A stretch of 15,198 nucleotides of DNA from Gammaproteobacteria bacterium (GTDB lineage Bacteria; Pseudomonadota; Gammaproteobacteria; Pseudomonadales; Azotimanducaceae): the NCBI GenBank assembly GCA_027293665.1, contig JAPUFN010000128.1, positions 1-15,198 of the forward strand, written 5' to 3'. The position numbers were made by a program, and so were the translations under genes. Each line of letters opens with the position of its first letter. Positions within the stretch are counted from its first letter, which is position 1. Shown in pieces: positions 1-7,002 of this stretch. Below the pieces are notes generated by a model. It was not told where the DNA came from. It did no database searches and was given only the letters and a program-made list of their open reading frames with translations.

Positions 1-691
1 GATACGCAGGAGTTCGGGCGCCATTGATCATGAACTCATGGATGAGTTCTGCTTCCAGTTGCGTTTCGGTCATACCCGGTCGACAGTGGACCATAGCGCG
101 CTCATGCGCCTGACAGGTAATCCTTGCAGCTTCACGCATAACACGGATTTCCGCTGCAGATTTCAGCAGACGCTGTTCATGCAACAGATGCTTGAGTGCG
201 ACGAATTCTCCCGGTGGCATGGCGCCACTTGATTCGCGAGCCCGTATGTCACTCACCCAGTGCATGAGTTTGTTATCGAACTCATGGTACTCACCAAGAG
301 TGATGTAGATGCGCTGCCTGCCCTCGAGCATTCCCGGCAATATGTCTTCGATGTCGTTCACCGGAAAGGCATCGTCGAGGCCGAGAACCTGGGCTGCTCG
401 ATCCGGCCCCAATCGTTCGCCCTCATAGAGTTCTGAGCGGGCGTGTCGTTCACGGCAGAACAGGATGACTTCGCCATGATCACGCCCCGGTGCAAGAACC
501 AACACCGCATCGGGTTCCGTGTAACCGGTCAGGTAATAGAAGTCACTGTCCTGGCGGAACACATAGTCGGTGTCACGATTGCGCACTCGCATACCGGCAG
601 CAGGTATCAGCGCAATGGCGCCCGCCGACATCATGCTCATCAGCACAGCACGGCGGCGGCGAAATTCACTCGGTTGTATTGCTGGGGACAT
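1..691 (-). CDS. pepP: Xaa-Pro aminopeptidase (aminopeptidase P), 5' part; truncated by window edge
   Basis: Aminopeptidase P releases the N-terminal residue from peptides with proline in second position; it is a cytoplasmic dimetal enzyme of the pita-bread (creatinase) fold. About 230 residues are visible, from the ATG at 691. The N-terminal control domain includes FRRRRAVLMSMM (residues 10-21) and the conserved block FRQDSDFYYLTGYTEPDAV (from about residue 46). The stretch HEQRLLKSAAEIRVMREAA then enters the catalytic domain, and RPGMTETQLEAELIHEF matches the start of that domain in E. coli PepP. The metal ligands (Asp, Asp, His, Glu, Glu) lie beyond position 1 and cannot be checked. The start codon lies inside the end of ygfB, with a 26-bp overlap on the same strand, so the two genes are probably co-transcribed and translationally coupled. 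In relatives ubiH and ubiI often follow. Identification is firm; completeness is unknown. Confidence 0.93.
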   Translation of the reverse strand, partial: MSPAIQPSEFRRRRAVLMSMMSAGAIALIPAAGMRVRNRDTDYVFRQDSDFYYLTGYTEPDAVLVLAPGRDHGEVILFCRERHARSELYEGERLGPDRAAQVLGLDDAFPVNDIEDILPGMLEGRQRIYITLGEYHEFDNKLMHWVSDIRARESSGAMPPGEFVALKHLLHEQRLLKSAAEIRVMREAARITCQAHERAMVHCRPGMTETQLEAELIHEFMINGARTPAY

Positions 692-1307
692 CTTTCAATA
701 AACTCATCACCAACAGGACGCCAACCTTCACAAATTCCTGCACCTGCATCAAATCTGCTTCCGCCTCCTCCCTGGGGTCGGCTGCGTCTATTCCGGCAGC
801 CACTTTTTCTTTAGCCGCCGCGGCGTCTATTCCGGCAGCAACTTTTTCTTTAGTCGCCGCGGCGTCTATTCCGGCAGCCACGGCGTCGCCAGGTAGATCA
901 ATTTCTGTAATTGCAGAAAAATCCCTGACAATCTCCTGCACTTCCTCGGGCAACGACGCAAACGATTCCGCCTCCCCTTCGCCAAGACCCACAACAAGAC
1001 CGGCGAGAAAACTACCCGTCCACTCGCCAATTGCCGTTACCCGTGCGTCCAGCGCAGCGTAGTCTTCCGGCAGGAGCAGCGCGAAACTCATGTCATCGGC
1101 AAACAGGTTTTCCAAACTCGCACTGACGAAAGCTTCAACGTCATTTTCATCGGAGAGCGCATCGACCCCGAGCAGATCCACCAGACTCTGTAAGGTGAAC
1201 GCACCGCAAACTCCGATACCCACCACGGCACCATGGAGTTCGCTGATCGATAACGATTGCGCCTGGTCTCGAATGGAATTGAGAGCCAGGGCATACAGAT
1301 CTGACAA
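666..1307 (-). CDS. ygfB: UPF0149 / YgfB family protein with internal tandem repeat
   Basis: This 213-residue protein belongs to the UPF0149 (YgfB) family of small, mostly helical cytoplasmic proteins. Its biochemical function is not firmly established. The family signature SISELHGAVVGIGVCG is at residues 20-35, the central block GEWTGSFLAGLVVGLGEG at about 93-110, and the closing helix QEFVKVGVLLVMSLL near residues 190-204. E. coli YgfB is about 192 residues; the extra length lies in an Ala/Lys/Asp-rich stretch at about 142-180, where a 13-residue unit (VAAGIDAAATKEK) is repeated 2.5-3 times. The only usable start is TTG at 1307: the frame is closed upstream by TAG at 1338-1340 with no ATG or GTG between. 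The preceding sequence lacks a good Shine-Dalgarno site, so expression may be weak. It lies immediately 5' of pepP, the usual gammaproteobacterial order. Confidence 0.9.
   Translation of the reverse strand: MSDLYALALNSIRDQAQSLSISELHGAVVGIGVCGAFTLQSLVDLLGVDALSDENDVEAFVSASLENLFADDMSFALLLPEDYAALDARVTAIGEWTGSFLAGLVVGLGEGEAESFASLPEEVQEIVRDFSAITEIDLPGDAVAAGIDAAATKEKVAAGIDAAAAKEKVAAGIDAADPREEAEADLMQVQEFVKVGVLLVMSLLKDVPSNTTE
781..879. repeat. 39-bp tandem repeat inside ygfB, about 2.5 copies
   Basis: Units start at 781, 820 and 859 (the last partial, 21 bp well conserved). The first two differ at only about three positions. As 39 is a multiple of three the reading frame is kept, giving a 13-residue repeat of Ala, Gly, Ile, Asp and Lys in ygfB. 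It lies in the linker between the conserved core and the last helix. It looks like a replication-slippage minisatellite, and copy number may vary between strains. Confidence 0.9.
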
Positions 1308-1414
1308 GGTGGCGTCACTCGCGGAAACCGCGGTATCCTATCAGAGTTGGATGCTTCACATAGGCAAGTTTTCAGCGCAAACTACGTGCTCATACAAGAA
1401 AAACGGATGACACC

Positions 1415-1621
1415 ATGTCCGTCGATGAGTGGACGGCACTAGAAGAAAAAGTCGAAGAACTGATTGAATTGTGCTCCGTAATGAGCACAGAAAATCGTGC
1501 CCTGCGTACGCAACAACAAAACTGGACCACCGAGCGAGCGAAGCTCATCGAAAAAAATGAACTCGCAAAGAGCCGTGTCGAGGCAATGATCACTCGACTG
1601 AAAACACTGGAACAAGTTTGA
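1415..1621 (+). CDS. Small coiled-coil protein, TIGR02449-like / ZapB-like
   Basis: A 68-residue acidic/basic heptad-rich protein with almost no aromatic core. Most of its length (about residues 5-65) should form one coiled coil, seen in LEEKVEELIELCSVM and RAKLIEKNELAKSRVEAMI. It matches what I recall of the TIGR02449 family, short proteins encoded just before zapA in Pseudomonas- and Xanthomonas-type bacteria, and it resembles the division factor ZapB in size and composition. A role with ZapA at the FtsZ ring is inferred from position only. Its TGA stop (1619-1621) shares a base with the ATG of zapA, so the two are translationally coupled. The start ATG at 1415 has only a weak purine stretch upstream. 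It faces ygfB across a 107-bp divergent gap that must hold both promoters; I could not pick a convincing one. Confidence 0.8.
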   Translation: MSVDEWTALEEKVEELIELCSVMSTENRALRTQQQNWTTERAKLIEKNELAKSRVEAMITRLKTLEQV

Positions 1622-1935
1622 TGAGTGAAACGCCGACGACTGTCAACGTGACGATTCTGGATAAAGACTATCAGGTGGCTTGTCCAGCTGACGAAGTGGA
1701 TGCGTTGACGGCCTCTGCCAACTATCTCGATGACCAGATGAAAAGCATTCGTGATTCTGGAAAAATATTCGGGCTCGATCGCATTGCGGTCATGGCAGCA
1801 CTCAACATCGCCAACGAATATCTGAACAAGCAACAAATCGTTGAGACCACCGAGCACCTCGTTGGTTCGAAAGTTACAACGTTAACGAACCGCGTCAGTC
1901 AAGCACTCACAGAACAAAAACAGCCAAACCTTTAA
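1621..1935 (+). CDS. zapA: Cell division protein ZapA
   Basis: ZapA is a small cytoplasmic protein that binds and cross-links FtsZ filaments at the division ring. The product is 104 residues, normal for the family. The N-terminal beta part VNVTILDKDYQVACP (residues 8-22) carries the conserved I-L-x-K/R-x-Y/F-x-V-x-C-P pattern. It is followed by the helix with YLDDQMKSIR and the conserved block DRIAVMAALNIANEYL (about residues 53-68), then a coiled-coil C-terminus. I start it at ATG 1621, directly coupled to the upstream coiled-coil gene, and not at the TTG three bases earlier. The order zapA, ssrS, fau is a hallmark of gammaproteobacteria and supports the call. Confidence 0.93.
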   Translation: MSETPTTVNVTILDKDYQVACPADEVDALTASANYLDDQMKSIRDSGKIFGLDRIAVMAALNIANEYLNKQQIVETTEHLVGSKVTTLTNRVSQALTEQKQPNL

Positions 1936-1984
1936 CTCCTTCACACCCTTGCGTGTCAAGACGTGTGTACCGAATCAATTCAGT

Positions 1985-1990
1985 TATACT
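1985..1990 (+). promoter_or_regulatory. Probable -10 box of the 6S RNA promoter
   Basis: TATACT lies about 6-8 bases before the expected 5' end of 6S RNA. The matching -35 region around 1962-1967 is poor. The call rests on position relative to the RNA. Confidence 0.55.
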
Positions 1991-1995
1991 TTTAT

Positions 1996-2193
1996 GAGTT
2001 TCCTGGAATGTACGCCAGCTGGTGTCGTCCTTGAGCCGTTAGAGAAACTAAAGGAGACTGTGGCGTTGCAACGGTGTGCATGTCCGACTCCGCACCATTG
2101 ATGCGGGTTGGGAAGCCTTAGTCGTGACCCAGGTCCCCGCCTTGAACCATAACGGTTCAGGGCAAACCATGCAGCGGCATTTCGGGAGACTAT
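1996..2193 (+). ncRNA. ssrS: 6S RNA (SsrS)
   Basis: 6S RNA imitates an open promoter and sequesters sigma-70 RNA polymerase in stationary phase. The region lies between zapA and fau, the conserved location, and keeps many blocks of E. coli 6S RNA in order: CTTGAGCCG, TGTGGCG, GCATGTCCG, GAAGCCTTAG, CCTTGAACC facing GGTTCAGGGC, and GCGGCATTTCGGGAGA near the 3' end. The closing helix is visible directly: 1998-2010 pairs with 2178-2190 over 13 consecutive pairs, including G-U pairs. The strand interruption around 2045-2130 would form the promoter-like bubble. Length is about 195-200 nt, against 184 in E. coli. Both ends are estimates from the helix and the -10 box. The fau start codon follows 8 nt after the closing stem. 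Confidence 0.93.
2184..2188 (+). promoter_or_regulatory. Shine-Dalgarno of fau located inside the 6S RNA closing stem
   Basis: GGGAG lies 9 nt before the fau ATG at 2198 and is the only good ribosome binding site available. The same bases belong to the 3' strand of the 6S closing helix (2178-2190). The start is forced, because the conserved family sequence begins at residue 8 and no other start codon lies between. Confidence 0.65.
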
Positions 2194-2197
2194 TCCT

Positions 2198-2785
2198 ATG
2201 CCCGATTCTTCGAGCAAAATCCGCCGCAAATATCGCATCCTGAGACGCAGTATTCCCCACCGCGAACAACTCGCGAACGCCGGGTACGTCGCACGGCATC
2301 TAATTAATTCCGGCCTGCTTCTGCACAAGGGTGTGATCGCCGCCTATCTGCCGAACCAGGCTGACGGTGAACTCGATACCGCGCCTTTGCTCGCGCAGAT
2401 CTGGGCCATGGGAAAACGGCTGGTGCTGCCGGTAGTGGCAGGCAACGGGCCGCTGATGGACTTCTTCGATCATCAACCGGATTCCCGGCTCGTGGCCAAT
2501 CGCTACGGCATTCCCGAACCAGCACCCGGCAGTGCCCACATCAATGGCCGCGCCATCGCTATCATGCTGCTACCGCTTGTTGCATTCGACAATCAGGGTA
2601 TCCGGCTGGGAATGGGTGCGGGATACTACGACCGATATCTGGGTCGGCTGCCGCGGCGGTTGCGGCCCCGACTGATCGGCATCGGCCATGAAATCCAGCG
2701 CAGCCCGCAGCCACTCGCCCATGAATCCTGGGATGTGCCGCTCGACGATGTCATTACGGAGCGTGGTTGGCAGCGCTTCCGGTAA
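2198..2785 (+). CDS. fau: 5-formyltetrahydrofolate cyclo-ligase (5,10-methenyl-THF synthetase)
   Basis: This cytoplasmic enzyme (YgfA in E. coli) converts 5-formyl-THF to 5,10-methenyl-THF with ATP, returning stored folate to the one-carbon pool. The product is 195 residues, usual for the family. The N-terminal basic helix KIRRKYRILRRSI (residues 7-19) and the nucleotide/substrate loop GIRLGMGAGYYDRYL (134-148) are diagnostic; AAYLPNQADGELDT (48-61) and LLPLVAFD (124-131) also fit. It follows 6S RNA directly, as in many gammaproteobacteria where the two share a transcript. def begins 31 bp downstream on the same strand. That pairing is coherent, since formyl-methionine initiation uses a formyl group from the folate pool and def later removes it. 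Confidence 0.95.
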   Translation: MPDSSSKIRRKYRILRRSIPHREQLANAGYVARHLINSGLLLHKGVIAAYLPNQADGELDTAPLLAQIWAMGKRLVLPVVAGNGPLMDFFDHQPDSRLVANRYGIPEPAPGSAHINGRAIAIMLLPLVAFDNQGIRLGMGAGYYDRYLGRLPRRLRPRLIGIGHEIQRSPQPLAHESWDVPLDDVITERGWQRFR

Positions 2786-2803
2786 CCGGCTATCGTCGCG
2801 AGC

Positions 2804-2810
2804 AGGAGGT
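2804..2810 (+). promoter_or_regulatory. Strong Shine-Dalgarno of def
   Basis: AGGAGGT stands 6 nt before the ATG at 2817. It decides the start against in-frame upstream codons from 2688, which would add 43 residues that overlap fau and have no family match. Confidence 0.9.
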
Positions 2811-2816
2811 GACAGC

Positions 2817-3383
2817 ATGGCGGTACGAAAAATCATCCGAATGGGCCATCCGACGTTGCGCGCGGTGGCACGGCCCCTGACGGAAGACGAGATCGGCAGC
2901 GACGCCGTGCAGCATCTTACAGCCGATATGATCGACACGCTGCACGACTACGGCGGCATCGGTCTCGCCGCGCCGCAAGTCAATGAGCCCATTCGTCTCG
3001 CCATCATCGAAATACCCGGCGGCGATACCCGCTATGGCGAGATCGAAGCACTCCCGCTGACGGTGTTTGCAAACCCCGAGTTGGAGATTATCGATACGGC
3101 CACCGGCGGCTATTGGGAGGGCTGTCTTTCGGTGCCGGGATTGCGGGGATATGTTGAGCGGCCACAACATATCCGGGTCACCGCCCGGAATCTCAAACAC
3201 GAGTTGATCTCGCTGGAACTCAAGGGTTTTCTTGCGACCGTTTTTCAGCACGAGTTCGATCACCTCGACGGCCGGTTGTACATCGATCACCTGAAAGATC
3301 CGACTAAACTTGTTTTCGACGAAGAATTCGAACGCTACGTTGCGCCTTTCGAGGCAGCGCCGTTTGCGGAAGCAGAGTATTAA
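2817..3383 (+). CDS. def: Peptide deformylase
   Basis: Peptide deformylase is an Fe(II)/Zn metalloenzyme that removes the formyl group from the N-terminal methionine of new proteins at the ribosome. The product is 188 residues. All three family motifs are present: GIGLAAPQ (47-54), EGCLSVPG (101-108, metal ligand Cys103) and QHEFDHLDG (144-152, ligands His145 and His149, catalytic Glu146). The C-terminus is a little longer than in E. coli Def (169 residues) and ends in an acidic tail. It is downstream of fau with a consensus ribosome binding site. The more usual partner fmt is not in the window, so this may be the sole deformylase or a second copy. It converges with ilvA with only 13 bp between stop codons; I see no terminator hairpin there. 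Confidence 0.95.
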   Translation: MAVRKIIRMGHPTLRAVARPLTEDEIGSDAVQHLTADMIDTLHDYGGIGLAAPQVNEPIRLAIIEIPGGDTRYGEIEALPLTVFANPELEIIDTATGGYWEGCLSVPGLRGYVERPQHIRVTARNLKHELISLELKGFLATVFQHEFDHLDGRLYIDHLKDPTKLVFDEEFERYVAPFEAAPFAEAEY

Positions 3384-3396
3384 GCGACTCCAGGCG

Positions 3397-4908
3397 TCAA
3401 CGTAGAAACAACTGGTAGGCTGGATTTTCGGTCTCTTCCCAGTACCGATAACCGATCCGCTGCAGATACTTCGTGAGCTTCCTGCGTTCTTTCGCCTGCG
3501 CCTCGAAGCCAACCAGAACGCGTCCCCACGCAGCACCATGATTGCGATAATGAAACATCGTGATGTTCCAACCGGTACCGAGCACGCCCAGGAATCTCGC
3601 CAACGCACCGGGACGCTCGGGAAACTCGAACCGATACAGAAGCTCGTCCGTCGCGCCAAACGCTCGACCGCCGACCATGTGCCGTACATGCAGTTTTGCT
3701 GCCTCGTTGTCGGTCATGTCCTGAACTACGTACTGCTTGCGCAAAGTCGCAAGCAGGCGTGATCTGTCGTCGCTTGCGACAACTTGCAATCCCACATAAA
3801 CGTGGGCTTCTTCGCCACCGGCGTAGCGATAGTTGAATTCGCTTACCGGGTGCTTGCCGATCACTCGGCAGAACTTGCGGAAGCTGCCCTTGCGCTCCGG
3901 AATCGTCACGCCGAGGATCACTTCACGGTGCTCACCGACCTCCGCACGCTCCGAGATATGACGCAACCGGTCGAAGTTCACGTTGGCACCACTGACCACC
4001 GCCACCATATCGCTGCCCGTGACCCCGGTCTGAACGATGTATTTCTTCATCCCCGCCACTGCCAGCGCACCGGACGGCTCTGCGATGGAACGGGTTTCGT
4101 CGAACAGGTCCTTGATCGCTGCACAGATTTCATCGGTGTTGACCGTGATGGTTGTATCGACACAGCGTTTCGCAATGTTGAAGGGTTCTTTGCCGATCTG
4201 CGCCACCGAGACCCCTTCGGCGAACAGGTCGAGTGTCTCGAAGGGCAGCTTGACTCGCCTGCCTGCAGCAAGGGCTGCCGTGAGACAGGCGGACCCTTCA
4301 GCTTCTACCCCGACAATTTTCGTCTTCGGGGAAAGGTATTTCACATAAGCTGAGATACCGGCGATCAGGCCACCACCGCCAACCGGTACGAATATGACAT
4401 CTGGCGCCCCCCGATGCTGATTCATGATTTCCATTCCGACCGTGCCCTGGCCGGCAATGACATCGACGTCGTCATAAGGATGAATGTAGACGAAGCCTTC
4501 CGCGGCAACCAGCTCTGCGGCATGCTTCGCTGCGTCATCGTACGCATCGCCAAACAACACAACACGCGCGCCGAGATCCTTCACCGCGTTGACCTTGATG
4601 CTGGGCGTATTGCGCCCCATCACAATGGTGGCTTTGAGGCCAAGCGTGCGGGCGGCGTACGCAACGCCCTGTGCATGGTTGCCAGCCGACGCGGCGATCA
4701 CACCCTTTGCTTTGTCCTCGTCGCTCAACTGGACGATCTTGTTGTAAGCACCTCTGATCTTGAACGAGAAGACCGGTTGCATGTCCTCGCGTTTCAGCAG
4801 CACCTGGTTGGACAAGCGGGCAGTCAGTATTCGCGCGTGCTGAAGGGGCGTTTCATTCGCAACTTCGTAAACCCGCGAAGCAAGAATTTTCTTTACGTAC
4901 TTTTCCAC
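3397..4908 (-). CDS. ilvA: Threonine ammonia-lyase (threonine dehydratase), biosynthetic
   Basis: IlvA deaminates threonine to 2-oxobutanoate, the first committed step of isoleucine synthesis, using PLP. From the GTG at 4908 the protein has 503 residues, close to E. coli (514). PLP-binding Lys50 is in PVFSFKIRGAYNK, the phosphate-contacting loop SAGNHAQG is at 74-81 and GGGGLIAG at 177-184. The C-terminal third has two ACT-like regulatory halves (about 325-410 and 415-503; for example ERKGSFRKFCRVIG and ERPGALARFLGVLG), the binding site for isoleucine/valine control in this family. The frame stays open to 5139, but the extra residues overlap rpiA and have no family match. The GTG start gives MEKYVKKILASRVYEV, which aligns with pseudomonad IlvA. 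No clear ribosome binding site precedes it. Confidence 0.95.
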   Translation of the reverse strand: MEKYVKKILASRVYEVANETPLQHARILTARLSNQVLLKREDMQPVFSFKIRGAYNKIVQLSDEDKAKGVIAASAGNHAQGVAYAARTLGLKATIVMGRNTPSIKVNAVKDLGARVVLFGDAYDDAAKHAAELVAAEGFVYIHPYDDVDVIAGQGTVGMEIMNQHRGAPDVIFVPVGGGGLIAGISAYVKYLSPKTKIVGVEAEGSACLTAALAAGRRVKLPFETLDLFAEGVSVAQIGKEPFNIAKRCVDTTITVNTDEICAAIKDLFDETRSIAEPSGALAVAGMKKYIVQTGVTGSDMVAVVSGANVNFDRLRHISERAEVGEHREVILGVTIPERKGSFRKFCRVIGKHPVSEFNYRYAGGEEAHVYVGLQVVASDDRSRLLATLRKQYVVQDMTDNEAAKLHVRHMVGGRAFGATDELLYRFEFPERPGALARFLGVLGTGWNITMFHYRNHGAAWGRVLVGFEAQAKERRKLTKYLQRIGYRYWEETENPAYQLFLR

Positions 4909-4938
4909 GTCGTGTCGATGAGTTAATGTTTTCTCAGT

Positions 4939-5604
4939 ATGACCCAAGAGCAACAAAAGCGCAGTGCCGCACAAGCCGCACTCGCCTATATCGAACCCAG
5001 ACTCTCCCGCAAGAGCATCGTTGGCGTGGGCACCGGCTCTACTACAAATCACTTCATCGATGCGCTGGCCACGATCCGGCACAAGTTCGATGCGACGGTG
5101 GCGAGTAGCCAAGCAAGTGCCGCGCGGTTGCAGGAACACGGAATTGCGGTTCTGGACTTGAACGCCGCCGCCGAAATCACTGTTTACGTCGATGGCGCAG
5201 ACGAGGTCAATGCTGCACGTGAACTGATCAAGGGTGGCGGCGGCGCATTGACCCGGGAGAAGATTGTCGCGGCGAGCGCGGCTGAATTCGTTTGCGTGGT
5301 GGACGAATCCAAAGTCGTCGACGTCCTGGGTAAATGCCCACTACCCGTGGAAGTGATACCCATGGCACGCGGACTCGCCGCTCGAGCACTCCGCAGTCTG
5401 GGCGGTCATCCAGCCTGGCGTGAAAATTTCCTGACTGATAACGGCAACATCATTCTCGACGTTCACGAACTTATGATCGAGGAGCCACAAGCCATGGAAG
5501 AAGCGATCAACAATATAGTTGGCGTTGTCTGTAACGGGGTGTTCGCGGCACAAGCGGCGAGCGTCGTTATCGTCGCCGGTGCTAGTGGAATCCGCCAGTT
5601 CTAG
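4939..5604 (+). CDS. rpiA: Ribose-5-phosphate isomerase A
   Basis: RpiA interconverts ribose 5-phosphate and ribulose 5-phosphate in the non-oxidative pentose phosphate pathway. The product is 221 residues (E. coli 219). The phosphate loop GVGTGSTTNHF is at 29-39. DGADEVN (85-91) supplies Asp85 and Asp88, KGGGGALTREK (98-108) supplies Lys98 and catalytic Glu107; the spacing matches E. coli Asp81, Asp84, Lys94 and Glu103. LTDNGNIILD near residues 164-173 is also typical. The ATG at 4939 is 30 bp from the divergent ilvA start and has no obvious Shine-Dalgarno. Its last 23 bp overlap the 3' end of the opposing flavoprotein gene. With tkt in the same window, two non-oxidative pentose phosphate enzymes are present, but they are not in one operon. 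Confidence 0.96.
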   Translation: MTQEQQKRSAAQAALAYIEPRLSRKSIVGVGTGSTTNHFIDALATIRHKFDATVASSQASAARLQEHGIAVLDLNAAAEITVYVDGADEVNAARELIKGGGGALTREKIVAASAAEFVCVVDESKVVDVLGKCPLPVEVIPMARGLAARALRSLGGHPAWRENFLTDNGNIILDVHELMIEEPQAMEEAINNIVGVVCNGVFAAQAASVVIVAGASGIRQF

Positions 5605-6967
5605 GGAGCAGCTTGCCGGGATTCATGATCGCGGCCGGATCAAGGACCTTTTTGACCGCCTGCATTATGGCCATCTCCGGTTGTGAGCGGGTGTAACCCA
5701 GAAAGTCACGCTTCAACAGTCCAACGCCATGCTCCGCTGAGATGGACCCGTTGCGGGCGCTTACCTGTTCGAATATACGCGGGCTGATTTCGTGGCAGCG
5801 CGCATAAAAAGCAGTCACGTCGAGGTCTGCTGGTTTGAGTATATTCAAGTGCAGATTGCCATCGCCGATGTGACCGTACCAGCAGACCTCGAACTCCGGA
5901 TAACTCGCCCGGACCAGCGCATCCACATCTTCAATGAACGCAGGCATCTGTGAAACACGTACCGAAAGATCGTTTTTGTACGGCGTGAACTCCGCAAGGC
6001 TTTCCGAGATTCCTTCGCGCAGTTGCCATAGCGCTTCAGCCTGAGCCTGCGACTGGCTCAACACTCCATCGCCCACCCAGCCCTTCGCCACAACCTCTTC
6101 GTAAGAACGGCCAGCAGCATCGATCGCACTTTCATCAAACTCGAGCAAAGCGTAGAAATCCGCAGAGCCAGCCAGCGGCCGCTGCAGATCGCGATGCGCA
6201 ACGACCTTCTGCAATGCCGCTTCGGAGAAGAACTCAAAAGCGGACAAACTGAGCGACTCCTGAAAGTGCGCGAGGACGTTGAGTATGTCCCCGAACTGCT
6301 CTATGCCAAGCACCATCACGTATTGTGTCTGCGGCTGGCGTGTCAGCCGCATGTCCGCTTCGACGATAAACCCGAGCGTGCCTTCTGAGCCGATGAAGAG
6401 ATGACGCAGATCATAGCCGGTTGCGTTCTTGATCAGCCCCTGATTGCAGTCGATGAGCTCGCCATCGCCCGTGACGACTCGCAGTCCGGCCACCCAGTCC
6501 CGAGTCAGACCATAGCGAATCACTTTGATACCACCGGCATTGGTTGCGACGTTGCCGCCGATCTGACTCGACCCAGCTGACGCGAAATCCACGGGATAGA
6601 AAAAACCCTTATCGACTGCGAATTCCTGCAGCGTCTGTGTAATCACACCAGCCTGACAAGTTACCAAACGGTCCGTCGCATTGAAATCCAGAATCTGGTT
6701 CATGCGATCAAACGAAACTACTACTTCACCGTGACTGGCGACCGCGCCTCCGGAAAGTCCGGTGCGACCACCAGACGGCACAAGCGCGACGCCTTCGGTT
6801 TTCGCGTAACGCACCAACGCCTGTACTTCGTCAACAGACTCCGGAAACACGATTGCACTGGGCGCAATCTCAAAGCTGCGCGTCCAGTCGCAACCCCATC
6901 TCTGCAATGACGCCGAATCACGTTTCAGCTGTTTATCTGAGAACAATTCATCCAGCGCCTGGGGCAT
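5582..6967 (-). CDS. FAD-linked oxidase, probable D-2-hydroxyglutarate (or D-lactate/glycolate) dehydrogenase
   Basis: A 461-residue flavoprotein of the vanillyl-alcohol-oxidase superfamily, with an N-terminal PCMH-type FAD-binding domain and a C-terminal FAD-oxidase domain. FAD-contacting stretches include PSGGRTGLSGGA (64-75), ASAGSSQIGGNVATNAGG (129-146) and GSEGTLGFI (193-201). The C-terminal domain has GHIGDGNLHLN (365-375) and AEHGVGLLKR (411-420), whose His and Glu residues bind a metal in D-2-hydroxyglutarate dehydrogenases. No GlcE/GlcF subunit genes are adjacent, so a single-subunit D-2-hydroxyacid dehydrogenase is more likely than glycolate oxidase GlcD. In pseudomonads such an enzyme is encoded next to serA, whose product makes D-2-hydroxyglutarate; serA is not seen here. 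The exact substrate cannot be decided from sequence. It starts at ATG 6967 and converges on rpiA. Confidence 0.88.
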   Translation of the reverse strand: MPQALDELFSDKQLKRDSASLQRWGCDWTRSFEIAPSAIVFPESVDEVQALVRYAKTEGVALVPSGGRTGLSGGAVASHGEVVVSFDRMNQILDFNATDRLVTCQAGVITQTLQEFAVDKGFFYPVDFASAGSSQIGGNVATNAGGIKVIRYGLTRDWVAGLRVVTGDGELIDCNQGLIKNATGYDLRHLFIGSEGTLGFIVEADMRLTRQPQTQYVMVLGIEQFGDILNVLAHFQESLSLSAFEFFSEAALQKVVAHRDLQRPLAGSADFYALLEFDESAIDAAGRSYEEVVAKGWVGDGVLSQSQAQAEALWQLREGISESLAEFTPYKNDLSVRVSQMPAFIEDVDALVRASYPEFEVCWYGHIGDGNLHLNILKPADLDVTAFYARCHEISPRIFEQVSARNGSISAEHGVGLLKRDFLGYTRSQPEMAIMQAVKKVLDPAAIMNPGKLLPRTGGFH

Positions 6968-6996
6968 TTTCGCTTTGCGGTCACAAATGAAAGGCT

Positions 6997-7002
6997 AGTA
7001 TA
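6997..7002 (-). promoter_or_regulatory. Possible -10 box for the FAD-linked dehydrogenase gene
   Basis: Read on the minus strand this is TATACT, about 30 bases before the ATG at 6967. No good -35 box lies at the usual distance. The 181-bp gap 6968-7148 otherwise shows only a weak imperfect inverted repeat (7021-7045). Confidence 0.4.

Noticed and set aside
2688..2816. Upstream extension of def by 43 codons
   Set aside because: It overlaps fau in another frame, while the ATG at 2817 has a consensus ribosome binding site and the family N-terminus.
2790..3689. 299-codon minus-strand open frame opposite def and the end of ilvA
   Set aside because: Antisense to def, with composition of a shadow frame and no motif.
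4909..5139. Upstream extension of ilvA by 77 codons
   Set aside because: It is antisense to the conserved rpiA N-terminus, and the family alignment begins at the GTG at 4908.
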